The position numbers and the translations under genes are program-made. This document shows, piece after piece, positions 43,018 to 49,710 of a stretch of DNA of 50,415 bases; the stretch's first letter is position 1, and every line of letters starts with the position of its first letter. This DNA comes from Deltaproteobacteria bacterium (lineage in GTDB: Bacteria; Desulfobacterota; GWC2-55-46), in contig JACRCE010000101.1 in assembly GCA_016213015.1 (NCBI GenBank), forward strand, positions 1 through 50,415. Reading direction: 5' to 3'. The notes beneath the pieces were generated by a model. That model was not told where the DNA came from. It worked only from the letters and a program-made list of their open reading frames with translations, and made no database searches.

Positions 43018-43958
43018 TTGCCGAGCACCTTCCTTACCGTGTATATGGGCTTGCCCTGCGATTCGTGGTAGACCCGCGCAAGCATCTCTCCCAACAGCCC
43101 CATTATGACGAGCTGAACGCCTAATATGATAAAGAGCACCGCAAGGAACAGAAGCGGCCTTGAGCCGATGCTCCGGCTCATTACAATCTTTTCAAAGCTG
43201 AGATACAGACCGAGCGCAAAACCAATGACGCCCAACAAAAGCCCGGCCGAGCCGAAGGCGTGTATGGGGCGGGTGGAAAAACTCTGCAGGAACTTCACTG
43301 TGATAAGGTCGAGTATGACGCGGACGGTGCGCGATATGCCGTACTTGGACCTGCCGAACTTTCTCGCGTGATGCGTGGTTTCCACCTCGGTTATCGAGGC
43401 CCCTACCCAGCTCGCCATCGCCGGTATGAAACGGTGCATCTCGCCGTAGAGCCTTACGTTTTTGATGACCTCTTTTCTGTATGCCTTGAGCGTACAGCCG
43501 TAGTCGTGCAGATGCACACCGGTAACGCTCGATATGAGCTTATTGGCAAGGATGGACGGCAGCCTCCTCGACAAGAACTTATCCTGCCTGTTCTTTCTCC
43601 AGCCGCTGACCACGTCGTGCCCCTTCATCTTCTCGACGAGCTTTGGGATGTCATTGGGGTCGTTTTGCAGATCCGCGTCCATCGTTATGATGATGTCGCC
43701 GCTCGCGTGCTCGAACCCGGCGGCCATTGCCGCGGTCTGGCCGAAGTTTCTCCTGAACGAGACCACTACGACCGTTGGGTCGCTCTTTTGTATCCCCTCT
43801 AACGCGGCAAATGAACCGTCCTTACTGCCGTCGTCAACGAACAGTATCTCGTACTTTCTTCCAAGCCGCTCCATCACGTCCTTTATTGAGCGGTAAAGAT
43901 GCGGGATGCTCTCCTCTTCCTCGAATACCGGTATGACTATTGAAATCGTCTCTTCCAA
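43014..43958 (-). CDS. glycosyltransferase family 2, ArnC/DPM1-like
   Basis: Probable undecaprenyl-phosphate sugar transferase, 314 aa from a TTG at 43958 (AGAGG 7 nt upstream, one nt after the GT39 stop). The in-frame ATG at 44093 would overlap the GT39 gene by 134 bp. Motifs: ISIVIPVFEEEESIPHLYRS, ILFVDDGSKDGSF, FRRNFGQTAAMAAGFEHASG, IITMDADLQNDPNDIPKLVE. Two C-terminal membrane segments (LLLGVIGFALGLYLSFEKIV and LFLAVLFIILGVQLVIMGLL) are as in ArnC/GtrB enzymes. It would load a sugar on the lipid carrier for transfer by the GT39. Confidence 0.9.
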   Translation of the reverse strand: MEETISIVIPVFEEEESIPHLYRSIKDVMERLGRKYEILFVDDGSKDGSFAALEGIQKSDPTVVVVSFRRNFGQTAAMAAGFEHASGDIIITMDADLQNDPNDIPKLVEKMKGHDVVSGWRKNRQDKFLSRRLPSILANKLISSVTGVHLHDYGCTLKAYRKEVIKNVRLYGEMHRFIPAMASWVGASITEVETTHHARKFGRSKYGISRTVRVILDLITVKFLQSFSTRPIHAFGSAGLLLGVIGFALGLYLSFEKIVMSRSIGSRPLLFLAVLFIILGVQLVIMGLLGEMLARVYHESQGKPIYTVRKVLGK

Positions 43959-43959
43959 C

Positions 43960-45480
43960 TCAAAACCTCTCGAATCCGCTTTTTTTTGCGCCCTTAAAGC
44001 CGTAGCACCTGAATATCGAAAACTCCTTGAGCGCAGACATCCCTCTATAAATGAAGAACGTCTCCTTGGCGCAACTCTCAAAGGTATCGGCAACGGATGA
44101 ATCTATCTCGCTTGCCCCGCCCTTGACGTACACGGCGTTATAACCCTTGAGCCCTTCGTATCCGGGCCACAGGTCGTACTGGTTCATGCGCCTTGTCCCT
44201 GTGTCCGCGTTATACGTTACGGGATTGCCCGGCGTGTAAAAGGCCAACTCGCTCGCTATCTGATAGGTGTCGCTCATGACGAACACGTCGCCATGTTTTT
44301 CCATCTCGGATTTTACCCTGCCAACCCGCAAGCCGAGTTCTTTCCAACCCATGACCCTGTTGAACGGCGGCCCCTTCAAAAACCTTCCCGCGCCCGCCCA
44401 TTCGAGCGGCATGGGCAGATACACGAGGATTGTGGCCAAGAGCGCGATTATCACGCCGATGGCCGCTATGCCGCGCACGAGGCCGCGCTCTTTTCGACTA
44501 TGTGCCCTTGCGGCCGTCTCTATGGCCCATACCGCGGACGGAAGCGCGACCACGTAAGAGGCTATGGCCCAGTTGCCCTGCACCTTGCCGCGCACCGAGG
44601 CAACAAGAAAAAACAAAAAAAGCGGCGCGGTGGTAAAAAACGCAAGTTTTAGGGCGCTTTCCCTGTATCTGAAGCCGTCCGTAAAGCACCTTGCCACGCC
44701 CCAGACAAGGCCGACGAACACGATGGGCGTTATGAGCAAAACCTGAGAGGCGACAAACTCAAGCGCCGTCATAATGGAGTAGGCCGCGTCGCTTGCGTGG
44801 GCATGACCCAAGGTGTGCCGTATTGTAACCTGTCCGTGCGAAATATTCCAGTAGATTACAGGGGTTACGACAAGAAGGCTTAAGAGGCCGGCGATATACG
44901 GCGGCCTCCTCCTGAGCCAGAACCTGTCTTTATACGAAAACAGCATGTAGAGCAAAAGGCATGGATAGATAAGGAGCGTCGTATATTTGCCCATGAACCC
45001 AAGCCCGATTGAGATGCCGGCAAGATACCAGAAAAGACCGTCCCTTCTTTGAAGCGCCTTCATCAGGCAATAGACAGCGGTAATCCAGAAAAAAATAAAT
45101 ACAACGTCGGTCGTCATAAGCACGGCCCCGACCGCGAATATCGGGATGACGTTTGCAAATATCGCGCCGTAAAACCCTGCCTTCTCGCTCTTGAACATAT
45201 CCCGGCCGAGAAGATACAACATCCATGACGAGGCCGTGGAAAACAGGACGGCCCCAAGGCGGACGCCGAGCGCCGTATCCCCGAATATGCCTGTAAAGAA
45301 CGCGATTACATATGCAACCGCCGGGCCTTTGCTGTAATACGAAAGGTCCAATCGCCTGCTCCACTCCCAGTAGTGAGCCTCGTCGGGCGACAGGTCGAAC
45401 GGCCCATAGCCTATATAGACGAGCCTCATGACGGCGAATAAGGCCAATATGACAAGGAGCGTGATTTTATTGTTTATCAT
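43960..45480 (-). CDS. glycosyltransferase family 39 (ArnT-like)
   Basis: Integral membrane lipid-carrier-dependent transferase, 506 aa with about 11 hydrophobic segments in residues 5-375. The essential acidic loop appears as LSPDEAHYWEWSRRLDLSY (about 25-43), followed by YYSKGPAVAYVIAFFTGIFG. ArnT adds 4-amino-4-deoxyarabinose to lipid A; family members transfer other sugars to lipid A, core or proteins. A soluble C-terminal part (about 380-490) is periplasmic. It overlaps the PAP2 gene by 4 bp. Confidence 0.9.
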   Translation of the reverse strand: MINNKITLLVILALFAVMRLVYIGYGPFDLSPDEAHYWEWSRRLDLSYYSKGPAVAYVIAFFTGIFGDTALGVRLGAVLFSTASSWMLYLLGRDMFKSEKAGFYGAIFANVIPIFAVGAVLMTTDVVFIFFWITAVYCLMKALQRRDGLFWYLAGISIGLGFMGKYTTLLIYPCLLLYMLFSYKDRFWLRRRPPYIAGLLSLLVVTPVIYWNISHGQVTIRHTLGHAHASDAAYSIMTALEFVASQVLLITPIVFVGLVWGVARCFTDGFRYRESALKLAFFTTAPLFLFFLVASVRGKVQGNWAIASYVVALPSAVWAIETAARAHSRKERGLVRGIAAIGVIIALLATILVYLPMPLEWAGAGRFLKGPPFNRVMGWKELGLRVGRVKSEMEKHGDVFVMSDTYQIASELAFYTPGNPVTYNADTGTRRMNQYDLWPGYEGLKGYNAVYVKGGASEIDSSVADTFESCAKETFFIYRGMSALKEFSIFRCYGFKGAKKSGFERF

Positions 45481-46061
45481 TCGATGTCGTCGACTACAAC
45501 CCTGTTTTTCTCGCGCCTGCGCGTATACTCGGCCACGGCAAACTTCTCAAGCCGCGCAAAACATAGCGCGACGATCGTGCCGAGCATTGCCCCGACGGTT
45601 ATGTCAATCGGGTAATGCACCCCTACGTAGACACGTGAGTAGGCGACCGCAAAGGCGATCGCCAGAAACAGCGGCTTAAACCTCCCGTACCTCATGGACA
45701 AAAAGACCATTGCCGCGAATATGTTCGTTGCATGGCCCGACGGCAAAGAAAACGAGGACCTGCAACCCGCGACAAGCCGCGCATAGTCAAGGGCGTTGCA
45801 CGGCCTGACGCGCATGATGAGGTGCTTGAACTGGTTGCAGAGCAGGTCGGCAACCAGCACCGTCAACACGAGGACGACAAGCCCCATCCTGTCCTTGCGC
45901 TTGCCGAGTATAAGCACCAGCGCCATTGCCGCAACTATCGCGCCCGTGAAGTTGAACTTCTCGGTAACGAAAAGCATGAACGGGTCGAGCCAGACGGCTG
46001 AAAGAGTCCCGTTGATGATATGAAAAAGCCATACGTCAAAACGAACTATTGCGCCCATCAA
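45477..46061 (-). CDS. PAP2-superfamily phosphatase
   Basis: Membrane phosphatase, 194 aa. All three motifs are visible: KHLIMRVRP (K-x6-RP, about 79-87), PSGH in SFSLPSGHATN (about 106-116), and SRVYVGVHYPIDI (SR-x5-H-x3-D, about 141-153). Five or six hydrophobic segments. Relatives recycle undecaprenyl diphosphate (PgpB/BcrC) or remove lipid A phosphates (LpxE/LpxF). Its tight linkage to the ArnT-like gene and to LPS core genes makes both plausible; I cannot separate them. Confidence 0.9.
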   Translation of the reverse strand: MMGAIVRFDVWLFHIINGTLSAVWLDPFMLFVTEKFNFTGAIVAAMALVLILGKRKDRMGLVVLVLTVLVADLLCNQFKHLIMRVRPCNALDYARLVAGCRSSFSLPSGHATNIFAAMVFLSMRYGRFKPLFLAIAFAVAYSRVYVGVHYPIDITVGAMLGTIVALCFARLEKFAVAEYTRRREKNRVVVDDIE

Positions 46062-46095
46062 GATTGTTTGCCCCCATGCTCCTCTATTGTATTTA

Positions 46096-46333
46096 GGTTG
46101 CCTCTAAAAATTAGAAAGTTTTTCCGAGTTCGAGGAAGGGCGAAAATAAAAAGCGCAGCATATACGCTAATATGTGAGCATTGGGCCAACCGCAAAAGCG
46201 CGGTTAGCCTCGGTAAGGAATTGCTCATTTTGAAAGCGCGTCTTATCGCGCCTGCGGCGCGAGCCGACGGGCAACCGATCTATTTTCGCCCTGACAAGGA
46301 AATCGGGAAAAATAGCAATTTTTAGAGGCAACC
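46096..46333. repeat. repeat family D, copy 2, interrupted by a family B piece
   Basis: Ends GGTTGCCTCTAAAAATT and AATTTTTAGAGGCAACC, with the same inner arms as 16305-16444. Family D is cut after GTGAGCATT and resumes at TATTTTCGCC; in between lie about 98 bp (46183-46280) of family B. Its right end encodes the GCL tail and stop of waaC. The remainder of the waaC-PAP2 gap shows no gene. Confidence 0.9.
46183..46280. repeat. repeat family B piece nested in repeat D
   Basis: GGCCAACCG, GGTAAGGAATTGCTCATTTT, CGTCTTATCGCGC, GCGCGAGCCG, GGCAACCG: the core of the long family B form as at 23331-23485, without the outer TTAAAGTTCTTTGG and TTTCAAGAAAGG parts. Confidence 0.85.
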
Positions 46334-47350
46334 ATTAACCGCTTTCATCACCTCATCCACGGTTATTCCGCTCATGCAAACCGGGTCCGCGCAGGTACGG
46401 CGAAAACACGGCGAGCAGGCGAGGCCCCTTCTTATGACGATGTGTCCTCCTTCGCAAGGGTAAGGCCCTGTCCTCGTCGGCGAAGTCGGACCAAAGAGCG
46501 CGACTACCCTTGTCCCGACGGCCGCGGCCACGTGCATGGGGCCTGAATCGACGGTAACGGCGAAACGAGCGCCTTTGGAGAGCGCGGCAAGCTCTGCAAG
46601 TCCGGTTGCCCCGGCCATGTTTACGGCCTTATCCCCGATATCGCGTTGCATGCGTTCAAGACGCGGCCTGTCGGAAGCGCCGCCTACAAGAACCGCATAC
46701 ATGCCCGTTGAACCGATGGCCGTCCTTGCCAATTGCACAAACGATGAGTCGCTCCAGAGCTTGGTTGCCCACCTTGCCGACGGACATACAATAAAATACG
46801 GAGAGCCTTCAGGGATGCCGAGCGCCTTTAGCTTGCCTTTAACCGTTGTCAGCGCATCGCCGGACTCGGCCATGTGAAATACGGGTTTCTCGACATCGCC
46901 CCCTGTCGCGTATCTTGCAAGGTCCATATACCTGTCTACCGCGTGTCTTTCCGGGTCGTAAGGAGGTAGTTTTTCATTCAAAAAAATGGAGGAACACTCC
47001 CTTGCGTTTGAAAAGCCGATCCTTCTTTTGCCTCTTGAGACCAACACCCAGACCGCGCTTTTTGCAAGCCCCTGAAAGTCGATCACAACGTCGTATCGCT
47101 CCCGGCTAAGCCAGCGCGCGGTCTTGATGTTCTTCTTTATGTCCTTTGCCCATCCGCGATTCTTGACGACTATGACGTTATCAAGCATAGGGTGTCCTCT
47201 CAATATCCCGCTTGCCGCCTCCTCTACGAGCCAGTCTATGCGCGCCTTTTGGCCGTTCCTCTCAAAACCGCGTCTCAAGGCCGCAAGCGCGGGAAGCGTA
47301 TGCACCACGTCGCCGATTGAAGAGAGTTTTATTATGAGAACCTTGATCAT
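46322..47350 (-). CDS. waaC: LPS heptosyltransferase I
   Basis: GT9 enzyme adding the first heptose to Kdo of the LPS core, 342 aa. MIKVLIIKLSSIGDVVHTLP and ALAALRRGF, then ARIDWLVEEAASGIL, DVVIDFQGLAKSAVWVLVSR, and KRRIGFSNARE, all in the WaaC order. Donor site FAVTVDSGPMHVAAAVGTRV then ALFGPTSPTRTGPY. Tail CSPCFRRTCADPVCMSGI. No Shine-Dalgarno sequence is visible before the ATG, because a family B repeat ends 6 bp upstream; the stop codon comes from repeat D. Confidence 0.9.
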   Translation of the reverse strand: MIKVLIIKLSSIGDVVHTLPALAALRRGFERNGQKARIDWLVEEAASGILRGHPMLDNVIVVKNRGWAKDIKKNIKTARWLSRERYDVVIDFQGLAKSAVWVLVSRGKRRIGFSNARECSSIFLNEKLPPYDPERHAVDRYMDLARYATGGDVEKPVFHMAESGDALTTVKGKLKALGIPEGSPYFIVCPSARWATKLWSDSSFVQLARTAIGSTGMYAVLVGGASDRPRLERMQRDIGDKAVNMAGATGLAELAALSKGARFAVTVDSGPMHVAAAVGTRVVALFGPTSPTRTGPYPCEGGHIVIRRGLACSPCFRRTCADPVCMSGITVDEVMKAVNGCL

Positions 47351-47355
47351 CTGGT

Positions 47356-47450
47356 GCTTGCCGCACGGGCAATATTAATTTTCGTCAGCCCGGCTGTTTA
47401 TTCCCTATTTAAAGTTCTTTGGCCTACCTTTCTTTCAAGAAAGGTAGGTC
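47356..47450. repeat. repeat family B, short form, copy 3
   Basis: GCTTGCCGCACGGGCAATAT, TTTTCGTCAGCCCGGCTG, TTTATTCCCTATTTAAAG, TTCTTTGGCC, CTACCTTTCTTTCAAG then AAAGGTAGGTC. It bridges the gmhB stop and the waaC start and encodes the ADLPFLKER tail of GmhB. Confidence 0.9.
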
Positions 47451-47999
47451 CGCCAGTATCATGTCAACGGCGCCGGACAGGTCGTCGGCCACGAAGTCCG
47501 GCGCAGGGTTTAATTTTGAAAGCTCCTTCTTACCGTCTCCTGTAAGCACCAGCACCGTCTTGACGTTCAGATTGCGTCCGAGCCAGACGTCCGACGCCTT
47601 GTCTCCCACGACGTAGGCGCGTGATAGTTCTATGCCGTGCTCGGCCACGGCCCTTTGAGCGAGCAAGGTCATGGGCTTTCTGCACGGGCAATTGTCATCG
47701 GGATGGTGCGGACAAAAATATACGGCGTCGATACGCGCCCCCGCGTCAACGCGCAAAAGCGCGGCAAGCCTATCGTTGACCGCCTCCACGTCCGCGCCGG
47801 TGAACATGCCTCTGCCTACGCCGGACTGGTTGCTTACAACAACCACCTTGACTCCGGCGTCGTTAAGCCGCCTTATGGCGCGCCCCGCGCCGGGGATAAG
47901 CTCAAGCGTATCCGGGTTTGAAACATAGCCCGTGTCCACGTTGATCGTCCCGTCCCTGTCGAGAAAGACCGTTGCGCCCTTTGCGTCAAGAAGACGCAT
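47424..47999 (-). CDS. gmhB: heptose-1,7-bisphosphate 7-phosphatase
   Basis: HAD-family phosphatase that removes the C7 phosphate in ADP-heptose synthesis, 191 aa from ATG 47999 (AAGGGG 6 nt upstream; overlaps waaF by 14 bp). DRDGTIN (HAD motif I, DxDGT), VVVVSNQSGVGRG (motif II), the zinc site CPHHPDDNCPCRKP, and GDKASDVWLGRN (motif IV). The final ADLPFLKER is repeat-derived. Together with rfaE1 it covers two of the four heptose-activation steps; gmhA and hldD are not in the window. Confidence 0.94.
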   Translation of the reverse strand: MRLLDAKGATVFLDRDGTINVDTGYVSNPDTLELIPGAGRAIRRLNDAGVKVVVVSNQSGVGRGMFTGADVEAVNDRLAALLRVDAGARIDAVYFCPHHPDDNCPCRKPMTLLAQRAVAEHGIELSRAYVVGDKASDVWLGRNLNVKTVLVLTGDGKKELSKLNPAPDFVADDLSGAVDMILADLPFLKER

Positions 48000-49068
48000 G
48001 GACAGCCCCCTTTGCGCCTTTTTCAGAGGCGCGCATGAGCGCTTCAGCGGCCTCGATGACCATATCAACGCTCACCGAGGCAAGGCAATCGTAATGCCCG
48101 AACCTGCAGGTTCTCTTGAAACACGGACTGCACGGCACACGGTTGAGCACTGCGCGCGCATGAGCGCCCACGGGCCCGGTCAGGGCCGGGTCCGTCGAAC
48201 AAAATATACCGATGGTCGGAACGCCAAGGGCAGAGCCAAGATGCATGGGGCCTGAGTCGTTAGCTATGAATATATCCAGCTCGATGAGCAATGCCATGAA
48301 CTGCCTCAGCGTCAGCTTGCCCGCACAATTGACGCACGGGAAAGGCAACAACCTCTCCACGATGGAGACGGCCTCGACGTCCTCTTGAGCGCCAAAGATG
48401 ATCGTTGCGGCATTGTGCCGTCGTCCGAGTTCGGCAACGGCCTTGGCAAAACGCTCAGGCAGCCATCTTTTTGCCTGCCCGTAGCTTGCGCCTGGAGAAA
48501 CGCCGACAAGAGGCCGCCCGGCAAGGCCGTAGGTCTTCAAATACGCCTTTGCCCATTTGCGTTCATCGCGAGTTACGTAAAGACGCGGCCTTGGGGAGGC
48601 GTTGCCGCTTACCGCGCCTCCCATAGCCTCTATCAGATGCAGATAATAATAGACCTGATGAGCGGCCTTGATCTCCTTTGTCGCCGTAACCGCCTTGGTG
48701 AGGAGCGGCCCCCGCAGATCACGCGCAAAACCGATGCGCTCGGGGATCCCGCTTATGAAGGAAAGAAAGGCGGCGTCAAAGGCGTTCTGGAACAACACGG
48801 CAACGTCAAACCGTCTCTTCCGTATCTCGCCTGAGAGCCTTACCCTCCCGGCAATGCCTTTATGGGCGTCCTTGTCGTCATAGACCATTATATCGGTGAC
48901 GTCCGGGGAGTTTTGAAAGACCGGCGCAACGCTCGGCTTTGCCAGAACGGTTATCGCGGCGACGGGATAAAGACGCCTCAGAGCGCCAAGCGCCGGCGTG
49001 CACAACACCGCGTCCCCTATCCAGTTGGGCGCCCTCACGATCAGGCATTTTTTTTCCTTGGCGGCCAT
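47986..49068 (-). CDS. waaF: LPS heptosyltransferase II
   Basis: GT9 enzyme adding the second heptose, 360 aa. Begins KKCLIVRAPNWIGDAVLCTP and ALGALRRLYP, then DVAVLFQNAFDAAFLSFISG, IPERIGFARDLRGPLLTKAV, HQVYYYLHLIEAMGG, the WaaF order, with VSPGASYGQAKRWLPERFAK and donor site IFIANDSGPMHLGSALGVPT then IGIFCSTDPALTGPVG. Tail CSPCFKRTCRFGHYDCL. It is first in the long minus-strand LPS operon. A consensus promoter overlaps its immediate upstream region, giving a nearly leaderless transcript. Confidence 0.92.
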   Translation of the reverse strand: MAAKEKKCLIVRAPNWIGDAVLCTPALGALRRLYPVAAITVLAKPSVAPVFQNSPDVTDIMVYDDKDAHKGIAGRVRLSGEIRKRRFDVAVLFQNAFDAAFLSFISGIPERIGFARDLRGPLLTKAVTATKEIKAAHQVYYYLHLIEAMGGAVSGNASPRPRLYVTRDERKWAKAYLKTYGLAGRPLVGVSPGASYGQAKRWLPERFAKAVAELGRRHNAATIIFGAQEDVEAVSIVERLLPFPCVNCAGKLTLRQFMALLIELDIFIANDSGPMHLGSALGVPTIGIFCSTDPALTGPVGAHARAVLNRVPCSPCFKRTCRFGHYDCLASVSVDMVIEAAEALMRASEKGAKGAVHASS

Positions 49069-49076
49069 AATTCTTT

Positions 49077-49107
49077 ATTATAATATGAAATATGACTACG
49101 ATGTCAA
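49077..49107 (-). promoter_or_regulatory. sigma70-like promoter of the LPS operon
   Basis: Minus strand TTGACA (49102-49107), with TATTAT after 16 bp or TATAAT after 19 bp. The predicted start is 2-5 nt before the waaF ATG. Confidence 0.65.
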
Positions 49108-49136
49108 TTTTAATAGTCCATTCTGCCAAATACTCC

Positions 49137-49165
49137 TTGAAAGCGCCTCGCATGAGTGCTATTAT
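49137..49165 (+). promoter_or_regulatory. sigma70-like promoter of the Cys/His-rich gene
   Basis: TTGAAA (49137-49142), a 17-bp spacer, TATTAT (49160-49165). The predicted +1 is at or near 49172, the G of the GTG start codon. Confidence 0.6.
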
Positions 49166-49171
49166 AGCGCC

Positions 49172-49585
49172 GTGAACAAGACCATTTCAGTCCTGATACT
49201 GGCCGTCTTTCTCCTGCCATTCTTCAGGCCGTTGGCCCATGCGGATATTACCGGCATGAAGGAGGTATGCGACTTATCGCACAAGGCAAGGCATTGCAAA
49301 CACGGAAACAGTTGCCCAATGAACAAAAAAAGCGCCGGTTCAACGCATGAGCATCATGCAGGCGTTCAGGAGCGCGGCAAGGGTCACGACTGCCGCTCCT
49401 ATTACAAGTGCGCCGCGACAAAGCAGTCCACTGACGCGGTTATCAGCGCTTTTGATGCCGTCTTTATCATAAGTATGCCGGCAGCAATCGGCTTTTTCAC
49501 GCATCAGAGTCCTCTTGTTGCCTCATGCGAAACCGCATATCAAGACCCTCATATACCGGACCCTTACAAACCTCCTCGTTCATAA
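49172..49585 (+). CDS. exported Cys/His-rich protein of unknown function
   Basis: 138 aa with GTG start, inferred from the signal peptide NKTISVLILAVFLLPFFRPL with ADIT after it. The mature N-terminal half is rich in Cys and His: CDLSHKARHCKHGNSCPMNK, HEHHAGV, KGHDCRSYYKCAA. A second hydrophobic stretch (AFDAVFIISMPAAIGFF) and a polar tail PHIPDPYKPPRS follow. Metal binding is an inference from composition. No ribosome-binding site is seen; a promoter ends just before the start. A longer in-frame ORF begins at 48998 but overlaps waaF antisense and lacks support. I do not recognise the family for sure. Confidence 0.6.
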   Translation: MNKTISVLILAVFLLPFFRPLAHADITGMKEVCDLSHKARHCKHGNSCPMNKKSAGSTHEHHAGVQERGKGHDCRSYYKCAATKQSTDAVISAFDAVFIISMPAAIGFFTHQSPLVASCETAYQDPHIPDPYKPPRS

Positions 49586-49617
49586 AGCCGACCACCGCCT
49601 TCATACGTCCGACACAG

Positions 49618-49641
49618 GTCTTTTCCATAGCAGGAAAAGAC
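49618..49641. repeat. 9-bp hairpin between the last two genes
   Basis: GTCTTTTCC-ATAGCA-GGAAAAGAC, perfect stem, upstream of the outer-membrane protein gene. It has no T-run, so its role is unclear. Confidence 0.5.
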
Positions 49642-49710
49642 TATCGGCATCGGCGCGCCCGGCACAACTACTGGGCGCAATTGGATAACCTTGTCATCAG
49701 GAGGCTTACG

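Noticed and set aside
48998-49171. Extended ATG start of the Cys/His-rich protein
   Set aside because: It would overlap waaF antisense and place the signal peptide 60 residues inside the protein.
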